NCBI GenBank assembly: GCA_023474015.1
Contig: JAMCYN010000070.1
Location: 8,444 to 23,926, forward strand
Direction: 5' to 3'
Length of the DNA stretch: 15,483 nt
Source of the DNA: Armatimonadota bacterium
GTDB lineage: Bacteria; Armatimonadota; UBA5829
Shown here: positions 7,056 to 12,296 of the stretch, in pieces
How positions within the stretch are numbered: position 1 is the first letter of the stretch
Layout of the letters: each line of letters begins with the position of its first letter
Notes under the pieces: generated by a model
Databases searched by the model: none
What the model was told of the DNA's origin: nothing
The model's input: only the letters and a program-made list of their open reading frames with translations
Made by a program: the position numbers and the translations under genes

Positions 7056-8204
7056 CTATTGGCCTTCATTCATTCGCCGCTTGGCTTCCGTCTTGGCTTT
7101 GATCTCGGTCATTAGATTATGCATGCGATCAAGAGCGGCCTGCTCGTCCGCATTGCGCGGAGCATACCATGGGTGACGCACTTTCAATGTAAGGGAAGTG
7201 CAAATCGTCTCACCAGGAAAAGCACCTGGGTCAAACAACTCGTACTCACGGAACTGAGTTGGTTGCTCCTGGTAACAAGACCAAACTGCATTGCGAACCA
7301 CCAGGGGATCCCCTTCGTCAATGAGGTCTATGATCTTGACCTGCCGCCGGAACCGCTCGATAGCCTCCCGCGGGATGTTGTAAAGATACGGTGTCAGGGC
7401 GTCAGAACCTATGATCTTGTGGTCATCCCCTACGCCGTTAGTGACTAGCGCCTTGAGAGTCTGACCTACCGAATGGCCCGGCGACTCGGGCCCGCACACC
7501 ACGAGGTAACGGATGTTGGGGTTTGCCACGATGTTACAGATCATCTTTTCAACCCCAATGTTCTCGGTTTGCAGCGTGCCGGATATAGCAGCGCCCGTTT
7601 CAACTCCCATCCTAACTAGGTCCTCGATCTCTTTCGGAATTTCGTCATCGGGCCACTTGAGTATCACGCACACAGCCACTGGAGAGAGATCATTGCCGCG
7701 CAGGTATCGTCCTTCTTCCGGCGGGTAGCCCGACGATGGTTGGGTCTTATTGCCCGGATTCGGAGTCCACTTTCCAGAGTCGCCATCGCTATTCATGACA
7801 AGCTCTTCGATAAGATTTTCCACCCTCGTTTTAATGTGATCTCGAATCCGGCGGACTTCCTCTATCGACTTACCCTTGGGGTCCTCAAGGCCCCAGTCTT
7901 CCGACGGCACGAAGACGGCCGGGCAGGAGTCCGCAGCCACGCCGCAGCCCATAGTGATGATCCTGTCGGCTGTTTCGACCATCTCCGGCGTCATAACCTT
8001 GGGATGGTGGCCGCTCATATCGTAGCCGATCTCGTGCATAGCCGCGACAACTTGAGGGTTAAGCTCGTCCCCCGGCTCTGTCCCGGCGGATTCGGCTATA
8101 ATCTTGCCCTCGCCCAGCTTCCTCGCGAACGCTTCCGCCATCTGGCTGCGGCCGCTGTTGTGAATGCAGACGAATACGACCTTTTTCAATGAGTTACTCC
8201 CCAT
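7056..8204 (-). CDS. arsC: Fusion: thioredoxin-type arsenate reductase ArsC plus MtrA-like (cobamide-binding) domain
   Basis: Encodes 382 residues; ArsC alone is about 135. Residues 8-138 form a low-molecular-weight-phosphatase-type ArsC: P-loop CIHNSGRS (Cys13, Arg19), redox cysteines Cys87 and Cys94 seven residues apart, and the acid in WGLEDP (Asp108), so the thioredoxin-dependent mechanism looks complete. After a polar linker, residues about 160-341 resemble MtrA, the cobamide-carrying subunit of tetrahydromethanopterin S-methyltransferase: GAAISG (204-209), TENIGVEKM (213-221), NPNIRYLVVCG (228-238) and GHSVGQ (243-248). His244 matches the lower-ligand histidine His84 recalled for methanogen MtrA. 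There is no C-terminal membrane anchor, only a charged tail. I start at the ATG at 8204, which shares a base with the arsR stop (TAATG). A GTG at 8216 would add 4 residues. An internal ATG at 7796 might allow the second domain to be made alone. Confidence 0.92.
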   Translation of the reverse strand: MGSNSLKKVVFVCIHNSGRSQMAEAFARKLGEGKIIAESAGTEPGDELNPQVVAAMHEIGYDMSGHHPKVMTPEMVETADRIITMGCGVAADSCPAVFVPSEDWGLEDPKGKSIEEVRRIRDHIKTRVENLIEELVMNSDGDSGKWTPNPGNKTQPSSGYPPEEGRYLRGNDLSPVAVCVILKWPDDEIPKEIEDLVRMGVETGAAISGTLQTENIGVEKMICNIVANPNIRYLVVCGPESPGHSVGQTLKALVTNGVGDDHKIIGSDALTPYLYNIPREAIERFRRQVKIIDLIDEGDPLVVRNAVWSCYQEQPTQFREYELFDPGAFPGETICTSLTLKVRHPWYAPRNADEQAALDRMHNLMTEIKAKTEAKRRMNEGQ

Positions 8205-8512
8205 TATTTGCAGCACTCTGAGCTTACTTTCGTGCTCGCGGATGCCTTCGTCGCCCCGACGATCTCGCCCAGAAAAGCAAACGGACCGTTTTCGAGCGCT
8301 TCCACATTAAGCGAATAGTGAATCCACTGGAACTGCTTGCGGGAACGAAGCAGCCCGGCGTGTTTCAAGGTGGACATATGGAACGACACCGCGGACTGTC
8401 CCATCCCCAGTTCATCGACAATCGTGCATACGCACATTTCCCCATTCTCCGCGAGCATACGCACAATCCGCAGTCTCGTGGCATCACCCAGTGCCTTGAA
8501 TGCTTCTTCCAT
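8204..8512 (-). CDS. arsR: ArsR/SmtB-family arsenic-responsive repressor
   Basis: Encodes 102 residues, normal for ArsR. It has a winged helix-turn-helix with FKALGDATRLRIVRML (5-20) and recognition region QSAVSFHMSTLKHAGLL (39-55). The As(III)-sensing pair is present as MCVC (Cys27, Cys29) at the start of the DNA-binding unit. A second vicinal pair, Cys100-Cys101, lies at the extreme C-terminus. Binding of As(III) to such cysteines releases the repressor from DNA. A GAGG site lies 6 nt before the ATG, and the promoter/operator is directly upstream (8536-8585). It is the first gene of arsR-arsC-acr3-arsM-small protein, and its stop overlaps the arsC start by one base. Confidence 0.96.
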   Translation of the reverse strand: MEEAFKALGDATRLRIVRMLAENGEMCVCTIVDELGMGQSAVSFHMSTLKHAGLLRSRKQFQWIHYSLNVEALENGPFAFLGEIVGATKASASTKVSSECCK

Positions 8513-8535
8513 CGCTAACCTCTTACCAGTCGATC

Positions 8536-8561
8536 AGTATATCAAGATATGTTGATATACT
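8536..8561. promoter_or_regulatory. ArsR operator (perfect inverted repeat)
   Basis: Arms AGTATATCAA (8536-8545) and TTGATATACT (8552-8561) are perfect inverted repeats of 10 bp around a 6-nt spacer. The ATATCAA-N6-TTGATAT core is the type of site used by ArsR-family repressors. It overlaps the -10 box and predicted start point of the arsR promoter, so bound repressor would block polymerase. Confidence 0.85.
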
Positions 8562-8585
8562 ACCACCAATGCTTATTCCTGTCAA
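8557..8585 (-). promoter_or_regulatory. Promoter of the arsR operon
   Basis: On the minus strand a perfect -35 TTGACA (8580-8585) and a -10 TAGTAT (8557-8562) are separated by 17 nt. The start would be near 8550, inside the operator, with a leader of about 38 nt before the arsR ATG at 8512. Confidence 0.8.
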
Positions 8586-8635
8586 CCAGTTTTTTCCACT
8601 TTGGGGACCATCCCACATTCAGGGCAGCTTTCTAA

Positions 8636-8729
8636 TCGCGAAGGCGCGAAGGGGCGAAGATGCGAAAGGGAAGGGAATTAACCACGTACTTGGTAGGTCC
8701 GGTTCTATTCCCTTTTCGCATTTTCGCGA
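8636..8729. repeat. Inverted pair of ~8-nt-period arrays; possible terminator of the arsP unit
   Basis: Units of the GCGAAGG/GCGAAAGG type (about 8636-8677) are followed by a unique core, then a shorter copy in reverse orientation (8708-8729), giving a long imperfect hairpin. It lies downstream of the thioredoxin-like gene at 8807 and upstream of the arsR promoter, where a terminator separating the two minus-strand units would be useful. The remaining bases between 8586 and 8806 show nothing I can identify. Confidence 0.65.
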
Positions 8730-8806
8730 TAAAAGACTCCTCCGTCGCTTAAATGAACAATATAGGGGCTAGATTGCTTGGTCGGTATAAGCTTTGGACG
8801 CGATCT

Positions 8807-9208
8807 TCACTTCGAGCCGGTCTTCACGCCCATCTTTGCGAACTGTTTCTTGATCTCATTCTTCGATAGAACGCCCACGTGGCTGTAGACCTGCTTGCCG
8901 TTCTTATCGAAGAAGACCTGCACGGGGATGGCCTCCACCTTATACTTCCTTGAGGCGGCCTTGTCCTTGTCAACGTCTATGTACTGGAACATGACCTTGC
9001 CCTTGTATTCCTTCTTCAGGTCGTCTATAACGGGTTTCATAGCCTGGCACGCCGGGCACCACACAGCGCCTAGCTCAAGAAATATCGGCATTTTCACGGC
9101 GGCGGGTTTTGCCTTCGCTCTGGTGTTCCGTGCCGCATATGTGGTAGATGCCGCGATCAAGATCGCAAGCGCGATAATCGCCCAAATCGGTGTTTGCTGT
9201 CTTCTCAT
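8807..9208 (-). CDS. Exported or membrane-anchored thioredoxin-like protein (WCPAC)
   Basis: Encodes 133 residues. The N-terminus has a charged start and a hydrophobic stretch (WAIIALAILIAA, 9-20) that reads as a signal peptide or anchor, possibly cut after TTYA (22-25). A thioredoxin fold follows with WCPAC (50-54; Cys51, Cys54) and the cis-proline segment EAIPVQVFF (92-100, Pro95). It should act as a thiol-disulfide reductant or oxidant outside the cytoplasmic membrane. GGAGG lies 10 nt before the ATG. It is the last gene of the distal unit, 61 nt after the arsP-type gene, and probably receives electrons from the CcdA protein encoded two genes upstream. Target unknown. Confidence 0.92.
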   Translation of the reverse strand: MRRQQTPIWAIIALAILIAASTTYAARNTRAKAKPAAVKMPIFLELGAVWCPACQAMKPVIDDLKKEYKGKVMFQYIDVDKDKAASRKYKVEAIPVQVFFDKNGKQVYSHVGVLSKNEIKKQFAKMGVKTGSK

Positions 9209-9269
9209 CGGTGATATTCCTCCATTTAGAAATCTATACCCAAACGGCGTGTTTGCTAAGCTGAGTTTG

Positions 9270-10331
9270 TTAAAGCAACAAATTGAATAGATAGCCGACC
9301 GCCATTATGCCCAGCGCCACGACTCCAACGAACACGCCTATCAGTTGAATCTTGAGGACTTTTCGCAGGATCACCGTCTCCGGCAGCGACAGGCCGATAA
9401 CAGCCATCATGAACGCCAGCACGGTCCCCAGCGCGGCGCCCTTCTCCAGCAGCGCCTGGACCACGGGGATGATGCCCGCGGCGTTCGAATACATCGGCAC
9501 GCCAAGGATCACCGCCGCGGGGACCGACCACCATACGCCTCTGCCCATGAATGACGCCATCAGCCCCTCGGGGACCCAGCCGTGGATCGCCGAACCTACC
9601 GCGATTCCCGCCAGTACATACGGCCAGACCTTTCCCACGATCTCCCGCACTGCGCTCCTGCCGGAGTCGATCCGGTCGAGCCAGGTGAGTTTCTCGGCCT
9701 CTAACTGAAGCTTGCCCATCGGGGTTTCGTAGACCCAGCTCTCGACGTAGCGCTCCATCTTCAGCCTGCCGATTATCCAGCCCGCCATGATCGCTATGAA
9801 CAGCCCAGTGGACGCGTAGAGCGCCGCCACCTTCCAGCCGAACATGCCGAAGAGCAACACCAGCGCGACCTCGTTCACCATCGGGGCCGCGATAAGAAAC
9901 GATAGCGTGACCCCAAGCGGGATCCCCGCCTCGACAAATCCCAGAAAAAGCGGTACCGCGGAACAACTGCAGAATGGGGTCGGAATCCCGAGCGTGGCGG
10001 CAAGCACGTTGCCGACAAACTCCCGCCGACCCACCAGCAGTTGGCGGGTGCGCTCCGGAGTGAAGAACGACCGAAGTATCCCTACTCCGAACACGATAAG
10101 AAGTAACAGCATCAACACTTTGGGAGCTTCGTAGACGAAGAACGCGACCGCGCTGCCCAGTTGGCTGCCGTATTGAAGCCCGATCAGGCCGTATGTCAGC
10201 CAGCCTGCTGCGGGCTGAATCAGGCTGTAGAGGATATACCAGCAGCAGCCGAGCGCTGCTAACTTCAGCGCGACAATCCGGACGGATTGTCGGGGCTTAG
10301 CCTCTACTGGATGTTTCTGGGCTACTGTCAT
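9270..10331 (-). CDS. arsP: ArsP-type permease, probable efflux of trivalent organoarsenicals
   Basis: Encodes 353 residues from the ATG at 10331; a GTG at 10340 is in frame but leaves no room for a ribosome site, while AGGTGA lies 9 nt before the ATG. It is a polytopic membrane protein of the ArsP/DUF318 permease family. The signature TPFCSCSAVPLF (118-129; Cys121, Cys123) and AAPMVNEVALVLLFG (148-162) are present, and the second half repeats a related pattern (VPMYSNAAGIIP). Characterised ArsP exports methylarsenite and aromatic As(III) compounds, and other members have been linked to other metals. With arsM in the neighbouring operon, export of methylarsenite is the most economical reading. 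It begins about 13 nt after the ccdA stop. Confidence 0.88.
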   Translation of the reverse strand: MTVAQKHPVEAKPRQSVRIVALKLAALGCCWYILYSLIQPAAGWLTYGLIGLQYGSQLGSAVAFFVYEAPKVLMLLLLIVFGVGILRSFFTPERTRQLLVGRREFVGNVLAATLGIPTPFCSCSAVPLFLGFVEAGIPLGVTLSFLIAAPMVNEVALVLLFGMFGWKVAALYASTGLFIAIMAGWIIGRLKMERYVESWVYETPMGKLQLEAEKLTWLDRIDSGRSAVREIVGKVWPYVLAGIAVGSAIHGWVPEGLMASFMGRGVWWSVPAAVILGVPMYSNAAGIIPVVQALLEKGAALGTVLAFMMAVIGLSLPETVILRKVLKIQLIGVFVGVVALGIMAVGYLFNLLL

Positions 10332-10344
10332 GCGGTTCACTCAC

Positions 10345-11040
10345 CTATCGGGCGGCATATATCAGATATCCGCCGCCGATCATTACGAGCACGCCGCAAA
10401 TCCGCCTGAGGATCACCGCGCCGTGCGATTTCTCATTCCAGTTCAGATAACGCTGCACCGCGCCCACGGATGTGCCCGCGACCACGATCACGGTGCAGTG
10501 GCCTATGCCGTAGAGCGCGAGGAGCGCGATAGAGAACAACATGTGAGTCCTTGCCGCCGCGAAGCTCACACCCAGCACCGGGGCCATGAACGCGAACGTG
10601 CAGGGTCCCAGCGCCACTCCGAAAAGAATGCCCATCGCCAGCGCCGCGAGCGGCCCCCGGCCTCGGTAATTCACGCCCGACCCCGACGACGGCAGGGGTA
10701 TGATCCCGATCATGGTCAGGCCGACAATGAGAAACAGCGCCGCCACGAGATAATTTCCGTAGCCTCCCAGGTCGCCCAGCATCCGACCCATCGCGGCGGT
10801 TATGACACCCAGTATAGCGATGGTTATCAATATACCCAGCGCGAAGAGCAGCGAGGTTCGGAACGCTCCTCCCCGGCCCAGCTTGCCTTGGCTGGTGATA
10901 AAGCCTACGATCAGCGGGATGCTCGACAGGTGACATGGGCTCAATACGACGCTCAATATCCCCCATGCGAAGGCTGCTCCGAGGGCCACTGCCCCCGAAC
11001 CCTCAATCGCCTTGGTCATCACGGTGAAAAGATATTCCAA
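10345..11040 (-). CDS. ccdA: CcdA-family transmembrane thiol-reductant carrier
   Basis: Encodes 231 residues with about six membrane spans. CcdA carries electrons from cytoplasmic thioredoxin across the membrane to extracytoplasmic thioredoxin-like proteins. The two redox cysteines are in the expected places: LSPCHLSSIPL (33-43, Cys36) in the first span and LGPCTFAFMAP (144-154, Cys147) in the fourth. The start is taken as TTG at 11040, one base after the stop of the upstream thioredoxin gene. No strong ribosome site is visible, and the ATG at 11019 is an alternative. Flanking thioredoxin-like genes on both sides and the absence of cytochrome c genes point to a general reductant supply rather than cytochrome maturation. 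It is unrelated to the CcdA antitoxin. Confidence 0.92.
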   Translation of the reverse strand: MEYLFTVMTKAIEGSGAVALGAAFAWGILSVVLSPCHLSSIPLIVGFITSQGKLGRGGAFRTSLLFALGILITIAILGVITAAMGRMLGDLGGYGNYLVAALFLIVGLTMIGIIPLPSSGSGVNYRGRGPLAALAMGILFGVALGPCTFAFMAPVLGVSFAAARTHMLFSIALLALYGIGHCTVIVVAGTSVGAVQRYLNWNEKSHGAVILRRICGVLVMIGGGYLIYAAR

Positions 11041-11041
11041 G

Positions 11042-11524
11042 TTACTTCTGCCCCGGCTTCTTAGCTTTGTTCAGGTCTATGCCATGCTTCTTAAATGCGG
11101 CCAGCACCTCGTCTTTGGGATAGTACCCGACGTGCCTGAAGAACTCCCGTCCCTTTTCGTCGTAGAATACCTGGGTCGGAATGCTGCTGACCTTATACTT
11201 CTGGGCCATCTTCGGATTCTTTTGGACGTCGATAAACTCCACCTTGAGCTTTCCGCCATAATCCTTGGCAAGCTCATCCAATACAGTGGTCATCATCTTG
11301 CAAGGGATGCACTTCGTGGAACCGAGGTCCAGGAGTCTCGGAAGCGCCTTGGCGACTTTGACGGCCCCCTTCTTCTTGGCTGCGGGCCGAGTCTTTTGCA
11401 CCGTGCTTTGTTTTGCCGGAGCTTTCCCCGTCGGCTGAGCTTTCTCCTTGGCGGGAGCGGCTCCGGTCGCGACCACCAAGGCAATCGCGGTCACCAACAA
11501 TACTCTGATAAAGTTGATCTTCAT
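11042..11524 (-). CDS. Secreted thioredoxin-like protein (CIPC)
   Basis: Encodes 160 residues. It has a clear signal peptide (hydrophobic VLLVTAIALVVAT at 8-20, likely cut after APA at 23-25), then a linker of about 35 residues rich in Lys, Ala and Pro (26-60), then a thioredoxin fold with STKCIPCKMM (69-78; Cys72, Cys75) and the cis-proline segment SSIPTQVFYDE (113-123, Pro116). The active site lacks the usual Trp before the first Cys (Lys instead), a less common variant. AAAGGAAA lies upstream of the ATG. It is 14 nt from the upstream CPNC gene and 1 nt from ccdA. It is the likely direct partner of CcdA outside the membrane. Confidence 0.93.
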   Translation of the reverse strand: MKINFIRVLLVTAIALVVATGAAPAKEKAQPTGKAPAKQSTVQKTRPAAKKKGAVKVAKALPRLLDLGSTKCIPCKMMTTVLDELAKDYGGKLKVEFIDVQKNPKMAQKYKVSSIPTQVFYDEKGREFFRHVGYYPKDEVLAAFKKHGIDLNKAKKPGQK

Positions 11525-11538
11525 TGCGCGGTTTCCTT

Positions 11539-11772
11539 TCAGGCTATCATGGCCTTGATTTCGTCAACGCTGGGAACCTTGCCGGCGACCTTGACCTCGC
11601 CGTCGACGACCAGCGCGGGGGTCATCATCACGCCAAAGCCCATGATCTGCTGGAGGTCGGAGACTTTTTCTAGTTGGTAGTCGATGCCGAGGGATTCGGC
11701 GGCTTCTTTGGTTACCTCGGTGAGCTTGTTGCAATTCGGGCATCCGGTGCCCAGTATCTGAATCTTTTTCAC
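11539..11772 (-). CDS. Small CPNC thioredoxin-like protein (redox-active disulfide protein 2 type)
   Basis: Encodes 77 residues, starting with GTG at 11772 and a strong GAGGAGG site 5 nt upstream. The protein is a minimal thioredoxin fold: GTGCPNCNK (8-16; Cys11, Cys14) and cis-proline MMTPALVVDGEV (49-60, Pro52). It has no signal peptide, so it works in the cytoplasm. The family is like archaeal MTH895 and is often encoded beside DUF318/ArsP permeases and ArsR regulators, as I recall. It is the first gene of the distal unit, 14 nt before the secreted thioredoxin gene, and its promoter carries a dyad over the -10 box. It may pass electrons or metal(loid)s to the permease or to CcdA; which is unknown. 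Confidence 0.94.
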   Translation of the reverse strand: MKKIQILGTGCPNCNKLTEVTKEAAESLGIDYQLEKVSDLQQIMGFGVMMTPALVVDGEVKVAGKVPSVDEIKAMIA

Positions 11773-11793
11773 TTCCGCCTCCTCGAGTGTAGT

Positions 11794-11815
11794 TATTTGG
11801 CATTATAGCCAAATA
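11794..11815. promoter_or_regulatory. Perfect dyad centred on a -10 box (candidate operator)
   Basis: Plus-strand arms TATTTGGC (11794-11801) and GCCAAATA (11808-11815) are perfect inverted repeats of 8 bp. The 6-nt spacer, read on the minus strand, is exactly TATAAT, the -10 box of the unit starting at 11772. A bound dimer would sit squarely on the promoter. The arm sequence differs from the ArsR operator at 8536-8561, so a different regulator is implied. Confidence 0.72.
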
Positions 11816-11830
11816 TTCGTGTGCCGTCAA
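11802..11830 (-). promoter_or_regulatory. Promoter of the CPNC-trx-ccdA-arsP-trx unit
   Basis: On the minus strand the -35 TTGACG (11825-11830) and a perfect -10 TATAAT (11802-11807) are separated by 17 nt. The start would be near 11795, about 22 nt before the GTG at 11772. The five genes downstream are tightly spaced and probably form one transcript. Confidence 0.82.
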
Positions 11831-11847
11831 GCGCACGCAAGAAACTG

Positions 11848-11876
11848 TTGACACATGCATAATCGCCGTCTACCAT
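11848..11876 (+). promoter_or_regulatory. Promoter of the ferredoxin-like gene
   Basis: A perfect -35 TTGACA (11848-11853) and a -10 TACCAT (11871-11876; 4 of 6) lie 17 nt apart on the plus strand. The start would be near 11883, about 33 nt before the ATG at 11916. It is divergent from the promoter at 11802-11830, with 17 bp between the two -35 boxes. Confidence 0.55.
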
Positions 11877-11915
11877 AAATATAGCACACCGTGAGAATCG
11901 CCGAGGGGTGTACCG

Positions 11916-12137
11916 ATGAAAAGAGCTATGATTTGTCAGAATCTGTGTAACAACTGCCAGCCGTGCCCGGTTGAGCAGGAATGCGAGCACAGCGCCATAA
12001 TCAGAGAGCTTCCCGACGACAAGCCGTGGATCGATTCCTACAGTTGCATCGGGTGTCTCAGGTGTGCGGCGCGCTGTTCCCACAACGCCGTGCGGGACAT
12101 CGCTCAGCCGTGTGATGGCAAGGCCAAGATCGGATAG
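11916..12137 (+). CDS. Small cysteine-rich ferredoxin-like protein
   Basis: Encodes 73 residues with ten cysteines (7, 11, 14, 17, 23, 44, 47, 50, 54, 66). The segment CIGCLRCAARC (44-54) is a typical [4Fe-4S] CxxCxxCxxxC motif. The N-terminal CNNCQPC (11-17) with Cys23 could hold a second cluster. The region of Cys7 and Cys66 is extra. There is no signal peptide, so it is a likely cytoplasmic electron carrier or small Fe-S protein. GAGGGG lies 7 nt before the ATG. It is transcribed divergently from the redox/arsenic unit, and its partner enzyme is not in the window. The following aminotransferase has its own promoter, so they may not be co-regulated. Confidence 0.85.
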   Translation: MKRAMICQNLCNNCQPCPVEQECEHSAIIRELPDDKPWIDSYSCIGCLRCAARCSHNAVRDIAQPCDGKAKIG

Positions 12138-12156
12138 GCAACTTCCGAGCCTCCCC

Positions 12157-12173
12157 GCTGTTCCCTGTACCCT
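12157..12173 (+). repeat. Short CCTGTWC heptamer run
   Basis: Units GCTGTTC and CCTGTAC plus CCT, the same family as 15343-15366. It lies just after the ferredoxin-like gene and 3 nt before the next promoter's -35 box. Confidence 0.55.
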
Positions 12174-12176
12174 AAT

Positions 12177-12205
12177 TTGACAGCTCACCCTCAAAGCTGG
12201 ATAAT
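12177..12205 (+). promoter_or_regulatory. Promoter of the aminotransferase/nucleotidyltransferase pair
   Basis: A perfect -35 TTGACA (12177-12182), a 17-nt spacer and -10 GATAAT (12200-12205; 5 of 6). Transcription would start near 12212, leaving a leader of about 85 nt before the TTG start at 12297. The leader contains a small CATGC/GCATG hairpin of unknown meaning. Confidence 0.72.
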
Positions 12206-12296
12206 ACTACGTGAAGCGATGGCGCTTGTGACAAAATGCACGACCCCCATGCACCGCCGCATGGCCCCAGATTGTCAGCGAAAAGGAGTAATATCA

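Noticed and set aside
7056..8204. Fusion of arsC and the MtrA-like gene as a sequencing frameshift artefact
   Set aside because: Both domains lie in one frame with a sensible polar linker and no stop or unusual run of bases at the junction. A real fusion is the simpler reading, though reads should confirm it.
9256..9966. 236-codon open frame on the minus strand in another phase than arsP
   Set aside because: Out-of-phase shadow of the permease, rich in Gly and Arg, with no membrane segments or family features.
10330..11064. 244-codon open frame on the plus strand
   Set aside because: Antisense to ccdA, with the charged composition expected from the complement of membrane spans.
12177..12296. 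N-terminal extension of 40 residues for the aminotransferase
   Set aside because: The extension covers a -35/-10 promoter and lacks a ribosome site, while TTG at 12297 has AAGGAG at good spacing.
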